Shown piece after piece: positions 12,224 to 20,645 of a DNA stretch of 60,702 nucleotides. Positions within the stretch are counted from its first letter, which is position 1. Each line of letters opens with the position of its first letter. The notes below the pieces were generated by a model, which was not told the DNA's origin, did no database searches, and saw nothing but the letters and a program-made list of their open reading frames with translations. Position numbers and translations under genes: made by a program. This stretch comes from Bacillus australimaris (GTDB lineage Bacteria; Bacillota; Bacilli; Bacillales; Bacillaceae): NCBI RefSeq assembly GCF_001307105.1, contig NZ_LGYN01000003.1, forward strand, positions 1 to 60,702. The letters run 5' to 3'.

Positions 12224-13620
12224 CAATCAATATTTATAATACATTAACTCGTAAGAAGGAAGAATTTGTCCCGCTTGAGCCAGGAAAGGTCAAGATGTAT
12301 GTGTGCGGACCAACTGTTTATAACTACATTCATATCGGGAATGCTAGACCTGCTATTGTTTATGACACTGTACGTAAGTATTTAGAATACAGCGGTTACG
12401 ATGTGAACTTTGTATCAAACTTTACAGATGTGGATGATAAACTTATCAAAGCAGCCAATGAACTTGGAGAAGATGTGCCGACAATTGCTGACCGGTTTAT
12501 CCAAGCTTACTTCGAAGACGTCAGTGCACTAGGCTGCAAAAAAGCAGACCTTCACCCGCGAGTGACGGAAAATATGGATGATATCATTGCGTTTATTGCG
12601 ACATTGATTGAAAAAGGTTACGCCTATGAAGCTGGTGGCGACGTGTATTACAGCACACGCTCATTTGAAGGCTATGGAAAGCTTTCTCATCAATCGATTG
12701 ATGAACTGAAAACAGGTGCCCGTATTCGTGTAGGTGAAAAGAAACGAGATGCACTGGACTTTGCTCTTTGGAAGGCAGCAAAGGATCAGGAGATCTCTTG
12801 GGATAGCCCGTGGGGCGAAGGACGTCCAGGCTGGCATATCGAATGCTCGGCCATGGTTAAAAAATATTTAGGCGATACGATCGATATTCATGCTGGCGGA
12901 CAGGATTTAACATTCCCTCACCATGAGAATGAGATTGCTCAATCTGAGGCTTTGACAGGGAAGCCTTTTGCGAAGTATTGGATGCATAACGGATATATTA
13001 ATATTGATAATGAAAAAATGTCAAAATCACTAGGCAACTTTGTGCTGGTGCATGATATTGTGAAAGAACAAGATCCTGATGTGCTCCGCTTCTTTATGTT
13101 GTCGGTTCACTATCGCCACCCAATTAACTATTCAATGGATTTATTAGAAAGTACAAAGAGTGCGTTTAACCGACTCAAAACATCGTATGCGAATTTACAC
13201 CATCGCCTTGAGAGCAGCACGAATATCACGGAAGATAATGCTGAATGGCTGGCAAAAATTGAGGACCAGCGTGCGACATTTATTTCTGAAATGAATGATG
13301 ACTTCAATACAGCAAATGCGATCTCTGTTTTATTTGAATTAGCGAAACAGGCGAATTATTATATGGAAAACGATCATACCTCAGAGGAAGTAATCAATGC
13401 ATTTATCGGCTTGTTCCAAGAAATTACGTCTGTTCTTGGCTTCTCATTAGAAGAAAAGCACACGCTTGACGAAGAGGTAGAAGCGTTAATTGAAAAACGC
13501 AATGAAGCTAGAAGAAATCGTGACTTCGCACTATCTGACCAAATTCGTGATCAATTAAAGAACATGAATATTGTGTTGGAAGACACTCCTCAAGGTACTC
13601 GCTGGAAAAGAGGAGAATAG
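12220..13620 (+). CDS. cysS: CysS, cysteinyl-tRNA synthetase
   Basis: CysS charges tRNA-Cys. The 466-residue class I enzyme shows the zinc-site cysteine in VCGPTVYN (first ligand), the HIGH motif as HIGNARP, the zinc-site GWHIECSAM and HHENE segments and the KMSKS motif in [10 protein letters not shown]. The C-terminal DALR-like domain completes the protein. ATG 12220 overlaps the cysE stop. Expression depends on the upstream T-box, so the enzyme is induced when its own product is scarce. Confidence 0.97.
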   Translation: MTINIYNTLTRKKEEFVPLEPGKVKMYVCGPTVYNYIHIGNARPAIVYDTVRKYLEYSGYDVNFVSNFTDVDDKLIKAANELGEDVPTIADRFIQAYFEDVSALGCKKADLHPRVTENMDDIIAFIATLIEKGYAYEAGGDVYYSTRSFEGYGKLSHQSIDELKTGARIRVGEKKRDALDFALWKAAKDQEISWDSPWGEGRPGWHIECSAMVKKYLGDTIDIHAGGQDLTFPHHENEIAQSEALTGKPFAKYWMHNGYINIDNEKMSKSLGNFVLVHDIVKEQDPDVLRFFMLSVHYRHPINYSMDLLESTKSAFNRLKTSYANLHHRLESSTNITEDNAEWLAKIEDQRATFISEMNDDFNTANAISVLFELAKQANYYMENDHTSEEVINAFIGLFQEITSVLGFSLEEKHTLDEEVEALIEKRNEARRNRDFALSDQIRDQLKNMNIVLEDTPQGTRWKRGE

Positions 13621-13623
13621 GTC

Positions 13624-14055
13624 ATGTTGAATTTTGAAAAGCTGAAAGATGGTAAACAGCTGAACGGACTTGCGCTTGCTTATATGGGTGATGCCATTTT
13701 TGAGGTATATGTGAGGCATCACCTCCTCCAAACGGGGGCGACAAAACCAAATGAGCTGCACAAAAGGGCAAGTAAAATTGTTTCAGCTAAATCTCAGGCT
13801 GCTATTTTATTTACGCTTCAACAGCAAGGTTTTTTCACCGAAGCGGAAGAAGCGGTACTGAAAAGAGGAAGAAATGCAAAATCAGGCACAGTGCCTAAAA
13901 ACACAGACGTTCAAACGTATCGTTATAGTACAGCGTTTGAAGCGCTCATGGGTTATTTATTTATTGAAAAGCAGGACGAACGCTTAGAAGAGCTGATTAG
14001 TCAGGCGATTGAAATCGGAACGTCAGGGAGGAAGACAAATGAGTCAGCAACATGA
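13624..14055 (+). CDS. mrnC: MrnC, mini-ribonuclease III
   Basis: Mini-III is an RNase III catalytic domain without the double-stranded RNA-binding domain; in B. subtilis it matures 23S rRNA ends and needs L3. The 143 residues carry the RNase III signature as [13 protein letters not shown] and a second acidic site in the [11 protein letters not shown] block. It starts three bases after cysS and its end overlaps the rlmB start by 17 bases, so this small group handles rRNA processing and modification. Confidence 0.94.
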   Translation: MLNFEKLKDGKQLNGLALAYMGDAIFEVYVRHHLLQTGATKPNELHKRASKIVSAKSQAAILFTLQQQGFFTEAEEAVLKRGRNAKSGTVPKNTDVQTYRYSTAFEALMGYLFIEKQDERLEELISQAIEIGTSGRKTNESAT

Positions 14056-14788
14056 TTATGTGATTGGGAAAAATGCAGTGATTGAGACATTGAAGTCAGA
14101 TCGGGAGTTATACAAGCTCTGGATGGCAGAAAACACTGTAAAAGGACAAGCCCAGCAGGTCATTGAACTCGCTAAAAAGCAAAATATCACCATTCAGTAT
14201 GTTCCGAGGAAAAAGCTTGATCAGATGGTAACAGGTCAGCACCAGGGAATCGTTGCACAAGTAGCAGCATATGAATATGCAGAACTGGACGATCTGTACC
14301 AAATCGCTGAAAAGCGGAATGAACAGCCATTTTTTCTTATTTTAGATGAAATTGAAGATCCACATAATTTAGGGTCTATTATGCGTACGGCAGATGCTGT
14401 AGGTGCACATGGAATTGTCATTCCGAAAAGGAGAGCGGTCGGCTTAACAACAACTGTTGCCAAGGCATCCACTGGGGCAATCGAGCATATTCCAGTTGCA
14501 AAAGTGACCAACCTTTCAAGAGCCCTTGATGAGATGAAAGAAAGAGGAATCTGGGTCGCGGGAACAGATGCTTCAGCTAAACAGGATTATAGACAATTTG
14601 ATGGCACAATGCCGCTAGCACTTGTGATTGGCAGTGAAGGAAAAGGAATCGGACGATTGATTAAGGAAAAATGTGATTTTCTGATTAAATTGCCTATGGC
14701 CGGAAAGGTCACTTCTTTAAACGCATCAGTTGCCGCTAGTCTATTGATGTATGAAGTGTATCGAAAACGTTATCCGTTAGGAGAATAG
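14039..14788 (+). CDS. rlmB: RlmB-type 23S rRNA 2'-O-methyltransferase (YacO)
   Basis: SpoU/TrmH-family methyltransferase; the E. coli relative methylates the 2'-OH of G2251 in the 23S rRNA. The 249-residue protein has the N-terminal substrate-binding domain and the knotted SPOUT domain with its three motifs: [23 protein letters not shown] and [16 protein letters not shown] 14039 lies within the end of mrnC, preceded by CAGGGAGGAAG; an earlier in-frame ATG at 14009 adds ten residues not seen in relatives. Position specificity in this organism is inferred. Confidence 0.92.
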   Translation: MSQQHDYVIGKNAVIETLKSDRELYKLWMAENTVKGQAQQVIELAKKQNITIQYVPRKKLDQMVTGQHQGIVAQVAAYEYAELDDLYQIAEKRNEQPFFLILDEIEDPHNLGSIMRTADAVGAHGIVIPKRRAVGLTTTVAKASTGAIEHIPVAKVTNLSRALDEMKERGIWVAGTDASAKQDYRQFDGTMPLALVIGSEGKGIGRLIKEKCDFLIKLPMAGKVTSLNASVAASLLMYEVYRKRYPLGE

Positions 14789-14790
14789 AG

Positions 14791-15303
14791 ATGGACATCC
14801 TCTTAGTCGATGGATACAACATGATAGGTGCATGGCCTCGGCTGCAGCACTTAAAGGAAAACAGCTTTGAAGAAGCCAGAGACGTGCTGATTCAATATTT
14901 AGCAGAATATCAAGCATACACAGGGTATCGAGTCATTGTTGTATTCGATGCCCATATGGTTAAGGGAATCGAAAAAAAGCGGACCAACCACCGGGTAGAG
15001 GTCATCTTTACGAGAGAGAATGAAACGGCTGATGAGCGGATTGAAAAGCTGGCGCAAGATTTGAATAATATTCGCACACAAATTCATGTGGCGACCTCAG
15101 ATTTTACGGAACAATGGGCCATTTTTGGACAAGGAGCTCTTCGGAAATCGGCTCGAGAGCTTTTAAGAGAGATTGAAGTGATAGAACGAAAGATTGAAAC
15201 GAGAGTGAAAAATATCACTTCTGATAAACCGGCATCTAAGATCGAATTGTCAGAAGATGTATTGAAAACGTTTGAAAAATGGCGGCGTGGGAATCTGGAA
15301 TAG
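14791..15303 (+). CDS. rae1: Rae1 (YacP), ribosome-associated A-site endoribonuclease
   Basis: The 170-residue protein is a NYN/PIN-domain nuclease; in B. subtilis it enters the ribosomal A site and cuts certain mRNAs during translation. Seen here are the N-terminal ILLVDGYNMIGAWP motif with the metal-binding aspartate, the VVFDAH motif and the TADERIE acidic segment. The C-terminus is a basic helical tail. It starts two bases after rlmB, in a run of RNA-maturation genes. Confidence 0.92.
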   Translation: MDILLVDGYNMIGAWPRLQHLKENSFEEARDVLIQYLAEYQAYTGYRVIVVFDAHMVKGIEKKRTNHRVEVIFTRENETADERIEKLAQDLNNIRTQIHVATSDFTEQWAIFGQGALRKSARELLREIEVIERKIETRVKNITSDKPASKIELSEDVLKTFEKWRRGNLE

Positions 15304-15304
15304 C

Positions 15305-15334
15305 TTGACGATATTTCAACCATTAATGTATAAT
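15305..15334 (+). promoter_or_regulatory. sigH promoter (sigma-A type)
   Basis: TTGACG at 15305-15310 and TATAAT at 15329-15334 are separated by 18 bases, directly after yacP. In B. subtilis the sigH promoter is sigma-A dependent and repressed by AbrB; the surrounding AT-rich DNA fits but an AbrB site cannot be read reliably. Confidence 0.8.
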
Positions 15335-15366
15335 ATTTCTATCTAGGTGCGGTCGGGGGGATCGAA

Positions 15367-16023
15367 GTGAATCTAAACAACAGCAAGGGTAAATCCATCA
15401 GAGAGCAATTTTGCCAGTTGGAAGATGAACAAGTCATTGAAAGGGTTCATGTCGGAGATAGTGATGCGCTAGATTATTTAATAACGAAATACCGCAATTT
15501 TGTACGTGCGAAAGCAAGATCTTATTTCTTGATAGGAGCGGATCGAGAGGACATTGTCCAGGAGGGAATGATCGGACTTTATAAGTCTATCCGCGATTTC
15601 AGAGAGGACAAGCTTACTTCATTTAAGGCTTTTGCAGAATTATGTATTACCCGCCAAATTATCACCGCAATTAAAACAGCTACTCGCCAAAAACATATCC
15701 CGTTAAATTCCTATGTATCATTAGACAAGCCGATATACGATGAAGAATCGGACAGAACATTATTGGATGTCATTTCCGGTGCTAAAGCGCTTAACCCAGA
15801 AGATTTAATCATTAGCAAAGAAGAATTTGATGATATTGAAATGAAGATGGGTGAACTGCTAAGTGAGCTGGAAAGAAAGGTACTTGTGCTTTATCTTGAT
15901 GGCAGATCCTATCAAGAGATTTCTGAAGATTTAAACCGTCATGTGAAATCAATTGATAACGCACTCCAAAGAGTAAAGAGAAAATTAGAGAAATATTTAG
16001 AGCTTCGGGAGATTAGTCTCTAA
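15367..16023 (+). CDS. sigH: Sigma-H (Spo0H), transition-phase sigma factor
   Basis: Sigma-H directs RNA polymerase to genes of the transition to stationary phase, competence and early sporulation. The 218-residue sigma-70-family protein has region 2 (DREDIVQEGMIGLYKSIRDF) that binds core and the -10 element, and region 4 with a helix-turn-helix (YQEISEDLNRHVKSIDNALQ). The GTG at 15367 follows a GGGGGGATC ribosome-binding site and gives the exact length of the B. subtilis protein. Confidence 0.97.
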   Translation: MNLNNSKGKSIREQFCQLEDEQVIERVHVGDSDALDYLITKYRNFVRAKARSYFLIGADREDIVQEGMIGLYKSIRDFREDKLTSFKAFAELCITRQIITAIKTATRQKHIPLNSYVSLDKPIYDEESDRTLLDVISGAKALNPEDLIISKEEFDDIEMKMGELLSELERKVLVLYLDGRSYQEISEDLNRHVKSIDNALQRVKRKLEKYLELREISL

Positions 16024-16034
16024 TCAAACCTATA

Positions 16035-16062
16035 TTGACAGCTTTTTCGACACTGTGATAAG
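16035..16062 (+). promoter_or_regulatory. Promoter for rpmGB-secE
   Basis: TTGACA at 16035-16040 is followed after 16 bases by GATAAG at 16057-16062, with a TG one base ahead (extended -10). It lies just after the sigH stop. Confidence 0.65.
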
Positions 16063-16099
16063 GTACTAAGGAAATGATGTCGAGAAAATAGGTGTAAAT

Positions 16100-16249
16100 A
16101 TGAGGAAAAAGATTACTCTAGCCTGTAAAGACTGCGGAAGCCGCAATTATACGACAATGAAAAGTGTTGCTTCAGCAGCTGAAAGATTAGAAGTGAAGAA
16201 ATATTGCAAGACTTGTAATTCACATAAAACACATTTAGAAACGAAGTAA
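16100..16249 (+). CDS. rpmGB: 50S ribosomal protein L33, zinc-binding form
   Basis: The 49-residue protein begins [10 protein letters not shown] and carries two CxxC pairs (Cys 9/12 and 36/39), so it is the zinc-containing paralogue of L33. B. subtilis has several L33 genes, with zinc-free versions induced by Zur during zinc starvation. This gene sits between sigH and secE as in B. subtilis. The start ATG 16100 is preceded only by a weak GGTG, which may limit translation. Confidence 0.93.
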   Translation: MRKKITLACKDCGSRNYTTMKSVASAAERLEVKKYCKTCNSHKTHLETK

Positions 16250-16283
16250 GATTTGCGTTCTTTAATCTGTGGAGGTCTTTTAC

Positions 16284-16460
16284 ATGCGTATTATCAGTTT
16301 CTTAAAAAGTGTCGGGAAAGAAATGAAAAAGGTCAGCTGGCCAAAGAAAAACGAAATGGTCCGCTACACAATCACTGTTATTTTAACAGTCGTATTCTTT
16401 GCAATCTTTTTCTCTTTTCTTGATATAGGAATCTCACAATTAATTGAATTAATTCATTAA
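16284..16460 (+). CDS. secE: SecE, preprotein translocase subunit
   Basis: SecE clamps the SecY channel. The 58-residue Gram-positive type protein has an amphipathic cytoplasmic helix with the conserved KEMKKVSWPK motif followed by one membrane segment (about residues 27-52). ATG 16284 is seven bases after GGAGGT; an upstream in-frame ATG at 16269 overlaps that site and is rejected. The partner secY is at 43333. Confidence 0.96.
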   Translation: MRIISFLKSVGKEMKKVSWPKKNEMVRYTITVILTVVFFAIFFSFLDIGISQLIELIH

Positions 16461-16463
16461 TAC

Positions 16464-16494
16464 TTGAATAATGATCTGCTGAACGTGCTATAAT
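16464..16494 (+). promoter_or_regulatory. Extended -10 promoter upstream of nusG
   Basis: A perfect TATAAT at 16489-16494 with TG one base ahead (16486-16487) makes an extended -10 site; a loose -35, TTGAAT at 16464-16469, lies 19 bases away. A transcript would begin near 16501 and meet a terminator hairpin after about 15 bases, so this promoter and the following hairpin look like an attenuated unit. Confidence 0.6.
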
Positions 16495-16514
16495 AGATCA
16501 TAATATGACTTGCC

Positions 16515-16539
16515 AAAAAACCCGTTTTACGGGTTTTTT
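16515..16539 (+). terminator. Intrinsic terminator/attenuator between secE and nusG
   Basis: AAAAAACCCG (16515-16524) and CGGGTTTTTT (16530-16539) form a perfect stem with a TTTTA loop and a U-run. It ends the rpmGB-secE message, and would also stop most transcripts from the TATAAT promoter just upstream. Confidence 0.9.
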
Positions 16540-16607
16540 CAATTGCTTGAAAATATTTACCGTTACTCGAGATTCGTCAAATAGACATTATGAAATGTGG
16601 GGAGGGA

Positions 16608-16623
16608 AGGACTAAATAGTCCT
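16608..16623 (+). promoter_or_regulatory. Hairpin between nusG ribosome-binding site and start codon
   Basis: AGGACT (16608-16613) and AGTCCT (16618-16623) form a six-base stem with an AAAT loop. It separates the GGGGAGGG site (16599-16606) from ATG 16632, a linear distance of more than 20 bases. Folding would bring the two to about ten bases apart, a normal spacing. No alternative in-frame start exists because TGA occurs at 16623-16625. Confidence 0.7.
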
Positions 16624-16631
16624 GAACGAAA

Positions 16632-17165
16632 ATGGAAAAGAATTGGTATGTTGTGCATACGTACTCTGGCTATGAAAACAAAGTAAAAGCGAACCTGGAA
16701 AAACGTGTTGAATCAATGGGCATGCAGGATAAAATCTTCCGCGTAGTTGTACCAGAAGAAGAAGAAACGGATATTAAAAATGGTAAGAAAAAAGTCGTCA
16801 AAAAGAAAGTGTTCCCGGGGTATGTCCTAGTGGAAATCGTGATGACTGACGATTCTTGGTATGTCGTTCGTAATACGCCAGGTGTCACTGGATTCGTTGG
16901 ATCAGCCGGATCAGGCTCAAAGCCGACTGCGCTGCTGCCAGGCGAAGCTGAAACCATTCTGAAGAGAATGGGTCTAGAAGAACGCAAAACAGAAATCGAC
17001 TTTGAACTGAAAGAAACAGTTAAGGTGATCGACGGACCATTTGCTAACTTCACAGGCTCTATCGAAGAGATTGATTACGATAAAAGCAAAGTCAAAGTAT
17101 TCGTTAATATGTTTGGTAGAGAAACACCAGTTGAACTTGAGTTCACGCAGATCGATAAATTGTAA
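16632..17165 (+). CDS. nusG: NusG, transcription elongation/pausing factor
   Basis: NusG binds RNA polymerase; in B. subtilis it promotes sequence-specific pausing and, with NusA, influences termination. The 177-residue protein has the NGN domain (WYVVHTYSGYENKVK at the start, FPGYVLVEI core) and a C-terminal KOW domain with VKVIDGPFANFTGSIEEID. The start ATG is fixed by an upstream in-frame stop two codons away. Its ribosome-binding site is set apart by a hairpin described separately. Confidence 0.97.
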   Translation: MEKNWYVVHTYSGYENKVKANLEKRVESMGMQDKIFRVVVPEEEETDIKNGKKKVVKKKVFPGYVLVEIVMTDDSWYVVRNTPGVTGFVGSAGSGSKPTALLPGEAETILKRMGLEERKTEIDFELKETVKVIDGPFANFTGSIEEIDYDKSKVKVFVNMFGRETPVELEFTQIDKL

Positions 17166-17176
17166 TTTAAAAGAGC

Positions 17177-17205
17177 TTGAAATGAGTGTATAGAAGTGGT
17201 AATAT
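17177..17205 (+). promoter_or_regulatory. rplK promoter
   Basis: TTGAAA at 17177-17182 and TAATAT at 17200-17205 are 17 bases apart, in the nusG-rplK gap. It would start a leader of about 125 bases before rplK. Confidence 0.75.
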
Positions 17206-17212
17206 AGCAAAG

Positions 17213-17310
17213 GTACGTCTTGAGTTCGCTCAAGATCGCTAGCTAGTTATTTCGTCATTCATATAAAGAATGAAGTTGTTGAGTGGGAGGGGGATTCCCC
17301 TATTACCACA
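17213..17310 (+). promoter_or_regulatory. Structured rplK-rplA leader
   Basis: The leader contains CTTGAG-TTCG-CTCAAG (17219-17234), a stable UUCG-capped hairpin. Near the ribosome-binding site is a compound stem, GTGG/CCAC (17283-17286 with 17306-17309) enclosing AGGGG/CCCCT (17288-17292 with 17297-17301). Ribosomal protein L1 autoregulates this operon through its leader in other bacteria, so the second hairpin is a candidate L1 site; that is inference. Confidence 0.5.
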
Positions 17311-17336
17311 TCACGGACTTTAAGGAGGTGTGTCTC

Positions 17337-17762
17337 GTGGCTAAAAAAGTAGTTAAAGTTGTTAAATTGCAAATTCCTGCTGGAAAAGCTAACCCAGCTC
17401 CACCAGTTGGACCTGCACTAGGTCAAGCCGGTGTTAATATCATGGGATTCTGTAAGGAGTTTAACGCTCGTACAGCTGACCAAGCTGGTCTTATCATTCC
17501 TGTTGAAATTTCGGTTTTTGAAGACCGTTCATTTACATTTATTACTAAAACTCCACCTGCTGCAGTTTTACTTAAAAAAGCAGCTGGTATTGAGTCTGGT
17601 TCTGGTGAACCTAACCGTAATAAAGTGGCAACTGTTAAGCGTGATAAAGTACGCGAAATCGCGGAAACAAAAATGCCTGACTTAAACGCTGCTAGCGTTG
17701 AATCAGCTATGCGCATGGTTGAAGGTACTGCACGCAGTATGGGTATTGTCATCGAAGATTAA
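17337..17762 (+). CDS. rplK: 50S ribosomal protein L11
   Basis: L11 forms the GTPase-associated centre with 23S rRNA and L10/L12, and is needed for the RelA stringent response and thiostrepton binding. The 141-residue protein has the proline-rich [12 protein letters not shown] motif of the N-terminal domain and the rRNA-binding C-terminal domain. I use GTG 17337, which follows AAGGAGGTG and gives the family length; the frame opens earlier at 17283 within the leader. Confidence 0.97.
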   Translation: MAKKVVKVVKLQIPAGKANPAPPVGPALGQAGVNIMGFCKEFNARTADQAGLIIPVEISVFEDRSFTFITKTPPAAVLLKKAAGIESGSGEPNRNKVATVKRDKVREIAETKMPDLNAASVESAMRMVEGTARSMGIVIED

Positions 17763-17776
17763 TTTTTTGTCTTGTT

Positions 17777-17811
17777 GGGTTGCGAGTTTGGTTTTGACAA
17801 GTTCGCAACCC
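17777..17811 (+). promoter_or_regulatory. Intercistronic stem-loop rplK-rplA
   Basis: GGGTTGCGA (17777-17785) and TCGCAACCC (17803-17811) form a perfect nine-base stem with a 17-base loop. The 3' side lacks a real T-run, so it is more likely a processing or stabilising hairpin than a terminator. Confidence 0.5.
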
Positions 17812-17861
17812 TTATTCGTGGGAGGTTATTCCGCTAAAACCACATAAGGAGGATTTTTATA

Positions 17862-18560
17862 ATGGCTAAAAAAGGTAAAAAGTATGTAGAAGCTGCTAAG
17901 CTGATCGAACGTACTAAAGCGTATGATGTAGCTGAAGCTGTTTCTCTTACAAAAAAAGCAAATACAGCGAAATTTGATGCGACTGTAGAAGTTGCTTTTC
18001 GTTTGGGCGTAGACCCTCGTAAAAACGATCAACAAATCCGCGGTGCAGTTGTGCTTCCTAACGGAACTGGTAAAACTCAACGCGTTCTTGTGTTCGCTAA
18101 AGGCGAAAAAGCAAAAGAAGCAGAAGCTGCTGGAGCAGACTACGTTGGAGATTCTGATTACATCACTAAAATCCAACAAGGTTGGTTCGAATTCGATGTA
18201 ATCGTTGCGACACCTGACATGATGGGTGAAGTTGGTAAGATCGGTCGTGTACTTGGACCAAAAGGTCTTATGCCAAACCCTAAAACAGGAACTGTAACTT
18301 TCGAAGTTGAAAAAGCAATCAATGAAATCAAAGCTGGTAAAGTAGAATACCGCGTTGATAAAGCTGGTAACATCCACGCGCCAATCGGAAAGGTTTCTTT
18401 CGAGGACGAAAAGCTTGTTGAGAACTTTGCAACAATCTATGACACAATCCTTAAAGCAAAACCTGCAGCGGCTAAAGGTGTATACGTGAAAAACGTTTCT
18501 GTTACATCTACTATGGGCCCTGGCGTGAAAGTGGATCCATCTTCTTTCTCTGCAAAATAA
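17862..18560 (+). CDS. rplA: 50S ribosomal protein L1
   Basis: L1 builds the mobile L1 stalk at the E site and in many bacteria represses translation of its own operon. The 232-residue protein has the two-domain L1 fold, with the signature block around [18 protein letters not shown]. An AAGGAGG site lies ten bases before ATG 17862. A 251-codon open frame on the opposite strand is a codon-bias shadow. Confidence 0.97.
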   Translation: MAKKGKKYVEAAKLIERTKAYDVAEAVSLTKKANTAKFDATVEVAFRLGVDPRKNDQQIRGAVVLPNGTGKTQRVLVFAKGEKAKEAEAAGADYVGDSDYITKIQQGWFEFDVIVATPDMMGEVGKIGRVLGPKGLMPNPKTGTVTFEVEKAINEIKAGKVEYRVDKAGNIHAPIGKVSFEDEKLVENFATIYDTILKAKPAAAKGVYVKNVSVTSTMGPGVKVDPSSFSAK

Positions 18561-18578
18561 TTCTTGACTTATCACAAT

Positions 18579-18613
18579 CATTTTGATAACATCAAAATGT
18601 TGTAAAATAGAAT
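18579..18613 (+). promoter_or_regulatory. Promoter region of rplJL with overlapping palindrome
   Basis: CATTTTGAT and ATCAAAATG (18579-18587 and 18591-18599) form a perfect nine-base inverted repeat around AAC. It is followed by TAAAAT, which could be a -10 box, with TTTTGA inside the palindrome as a weak -35. The dyad could be an operator, or a hairpin ending rplA transcripts. Confidence 0.45.
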
Positions 18614-18624
18614 AATCATTTATA

Positions 18625-18740
18625 CCGTAGACAGCAGGGGCCTTATGGCTTAATTAACCCGCCGAGGTGTATATGTCACAGTCTTACGTTAACGTATGCT
18701 TGTATATACAGCCTCCATGTCTTGATGGAGGCTTTTTATA
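18625..18740 (+). promoter_or_regulatory. L10 leader (ribosomal protein autoregulatory RNA)
   Basis: The stretch before rplJ contains the conserved ACAGCAGGGGCC and CCGCCGAGGTGTATAT segments of the L10 leader, bound by the L10-(L12)4 complex, followed by an intrinsic terminator at 18711-18737. Binding of excess L10 complex is thought to favour termination and so limit rplJ-rplL expression. Recognition is from memory of the family, not from a covariance search. Confidence 0.85.
18711..18737 (+). terminator. L10-leader attenuator terminator
   Basis: GCCTCCAT (18711-18718) and ATGGAGGC (18725-18732) form a perfect eight-base stem with a six-base loop, followed by TTTTT. Confidence 0.9.
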
Positions 18741-18816
18741 TGGAGAACCGTTCGTTAGGAACGTGATGGCCTGATCGGTATAAGTGTTACACAAACAATG
18801 TACAGGAGGTGTAACC

Positions 18817-19317
18817 ATGAGCAATGCAATCGATACTAAAAAAGTTGTCGTTGATGAAATTACTTCTAAATTTAAAGACAGTATGTCTACTGTAATTGTA
18901 GATTACCGTGGTCTTTCAGTTTCTGAAGTAACTGAACTTCGTAAACAGCTTCGTGAAGCTGGCGTAGAATTCAAAGTTTACAAAAACACTTTGACTCGCC
19001 GTGCAGTTGAACAAGTTGAATTAACGGGTTTAAACGATTTCTTAACAGGTCCAAATGCTATCGCATTCAGTAACGAAGATGTTATCGCACCTGCGAAAAT
19101 CATCAACGAATTTGCGAAAAGCCACGAAGCTTTAGAAATCAAAGCTGGTGTTATCGAAGGAAACGTAGCGACTGTAGAAGAAGTGAAGGCTCTTGCGGAA
19201 CTTCCGTCTCGCGAAGGCTTACTATCTATGTTGCTTAGCGTTCTTCAAGCTCCAGTTCGTAACCTTGCTCTTGCTACTAAAGCAGTTGCAGATCAAAAAG
19301 AAGAACAAGGCGCTTAA
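18817..19317 (+). CDS. rplJ: 50S ribosomal protein L10
   Basis: L10 anchors the L12 dimers on the ribosome stalk and regulates its own synthesis through the upstream leader. The 166-residue protein has the N-terminal rRNA-binding domain ([17 protein letters not shown]) and a C-terminal helix that binds L12. ATG 18817 follows AGGAGGTG at 18804-18811; the upstream ATG at 18784 lies before this site. Confidence 0.97.
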   Translation: MSNAIDTKKVVVDEITSKFKDSMSTVIVDYRGLSVSEVTELRKQLREAGVEFKVYKNTLTRRAVEQVELTGLNDFLTGPNAIAFSNEDVIAPAKIINEFAKSHEALEIKAGVIEGNVATVEEVKALAELPSREGLLSMLLSVLQAPVRNLALATKAVADQKEEQGA

Positions 19318-19359
19318 TGCGTACTTGACGTAAAAAAACTTAAAATGGAGGAATTACAA

Positions 19360-19725
19360 ATGGCTTTAAATATCGAAGAAATCATTGCTTCAGTTAAAGA
19401 AGCAACTGTACTTGAGTTAAACGACTTAGTAAAAGCAATCGAAGAAGAATTTGGCGTAACTGCTGCTGCTCCTGTAGCTGTAGCTGCTGGTGGCGGTGCT
19501 GCTGCTGAAGAAAAAACTGATTTTGATCTAGTACTTGCTGGTGCTGGAGACCAAAAAATCAAAGTTATCAAAGTGGTTCGTGAAATCACTGGTCTTGGCT
19601 TGAAAGAAGCTAAAGAACTTGTTGACAACACTCCAAAACCACTTAAAGAAGGTATTGCTAAAGAAGAAGCTGAAGAACTTAAAGCTAAGCTTGAAGAAGT
19701 TGGCGCTTCTGTAGAAGTTAAGTAA
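19360..19725 (+). CDS. rplL: 50S ribosomal protein L7/L12
   Basis: L12 is the multi-copy stalk protein that recruits translational GTPases. The 121-residue chain shows an N-terminal dimerisation helix pair, an alanine/glycine-rich hinge (about residues 37-51) and the globular C-terminal domain with the conserved [12 protein letters not shown] helix. ATG 19360 follows GGAGG; an upstream in-frame ATG at 19345 contains that site. A terminator follows. Confidence 0.97.
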   Translation: MALNIEEIIASVKEATVLELNDLVKAIEEEFGVTAAAPVAVAAGGGAAAEEKTDFDLVLAGAGDQKIKVIKVVREITGLGLKEAKELVDNTPKPLKEGIAKEEAEELKAKLEEVGASVEVK

Positions 19726-19745
19726 TCTTCGCCTAATCTTTTGGG

Positions 19746-19777
19746 AAAGCTCGCTTTTACTGGCGGGCTTTTTCTTT
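19746..19777 (+). terminator. Terminator after rplJL
   Basis: AAAGCTCGC (19746-19754) pairs with GCGGGCTTT (19763-19771) with one G-U pair, followed by a T-rich tail. Confidence 0.88.
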
Positions 19778-19821
19778 TCTAATCTCCTGAAACGATTGAA
19801 TCCAGAGGAGGTCCATTCATC

Positions 19822-20427
19822 ATGAGTGACCACTATTATACGGAAAAGCCATCAGTGAAAAGCAATAAACAGACATGGGACTTCACCTTGAGAAACCGTA
19901 CCTTTACTTTTACAAGTGACAGTGGAGTGTTTTCTAAGAAAGAAGTCGACTTTGGTTCAAGGCTTTTAATTGAAGCTTTCAAAGAACCTGACTTGGATGG
20001 CGATGTCTTAGATGTCGGTTGCGGTTATGGACCGATCGGCTTATCGTTAGCAAACGAAATGACTAGCCGTACCATTCATATGATTGACGTGAACGAAAGA
20101 GCAGTCGAACTTTCAAAGGAAAACGCTAAACATAATCGCATTGATAATGTCCGCATTTATCAAAGTGATTTGTTCTCGAATGTTCATTCATCAGCTGCTT
20201 TTGCCTCTATACTGACCAATCCCCCGATACGGGCAGGGAAGAAAGTTGTACATGCGATCTTTGAAAAAAGTGCTGATCATTTATTGCCGGAAGGTGAGTT
20301 GTGGGTGGTTATTCAGAAAAAGCAAGGTGGACCATCTGCAATTGAGAAATTAGAGCAGCTCTTTGGAGAAGTCGAGGTCGTGTTGAAAAAAAAGGGCTAC
20401 TATATTATCAAAGCTAAAAAAGTTTGA
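19822..20427 (+). CDS. ybxB: RsmC-like 16S rRNA guanine-N2 methyltransferase (YbxB)
   Basis: A 201-residue class I SAM methyltransferase of the RsmC/RlmG group; the E. coli relative methylates G1207 of 16S rRNA. The SAM-binding motif is DVGCGYGPIG and the catalytic NPP[FY]-type motif reads NPPIRAGK, as expected for an N2-guanine enzyme. It lies between rplL and rpoB as in B. subtilis. GAGGAGGTCC precedes the start. Whether it modifies the same base here is inferred. Confidence 0.9.
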   Translation: MSDHYYTEKPSVKSNKQTWDFTLRNRTFTFTSDSGVFSKKEVDFGSRLLIEAFKEPDLDGDVLDVGCGYGPIGLSLANEMTSRTIHMIDVNERAVELSKENAKHNRIDNVRIYQSDLFSNVHSSAAFASILTNPPIRAGKKVVHAIFEKSADHLLPEGELWVVIQKKQGGPSAIEKLEQLFGEVEVVLKKKGYYIIKAKKV

Positions 20428-20602
20428 CGCAGTTTCCTAGCTGTGTTAACATTATAAAATGCCAATGTGTATATTTTGCTTGATAGGCTTAAAAAACAAC
20501 TATTTTGTATAAATTATGCATACTTGGGAAAACTAATAAAATCGGTATTTGTTTTTGGATGTGGTTTTCTTATTTTAGAAACCCTTTTTTCTTTTGTCTT
20601 GT

Positions 20603-20645
20603 AAAAGTATTTCTTTACTGATATTTGAAAGACAGAAATACTTTT
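20603..20645 (+). repeat. 11-base inverted repeat overlapping the rpoB promoter
   Basis: AAAAGTATTTC (20603-20613) and GAAATACTTTT (20635-20645) are perfect complements around a 21-base loop, followed by further T. The 3' arm lies within the spacer of the putative rpoB promoter. It may terminate ybxB messages, or act as a regulatory dyad. The rest of the 20428-20682 gap is AT-rich with no open frame. Confidence 0.75.

Noticed and set aside
17777..17811. Hairpin between rplK and rplA as a terminator
   Set aside because: Good stem but no T-run, and rplA must be transcribed; retained only as an intercistronic stem.
17826..18581. 251-codon open frame opposite rplA
   Set aside because: It is the exact antisense of a conserved ribosomal protein with strong codon bias, has a Phe/Ser/Cys-rich composition typical of shadow frames and no ribosome-binding site.
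20424..20520. Further promoter-like boxes after ybxB (TTGACG, TTGATA, TATAAA)
   Set aside because: Spacers of 22 to 23 bases are too long for sigma-A; only the pair nearest rpoB was kept.
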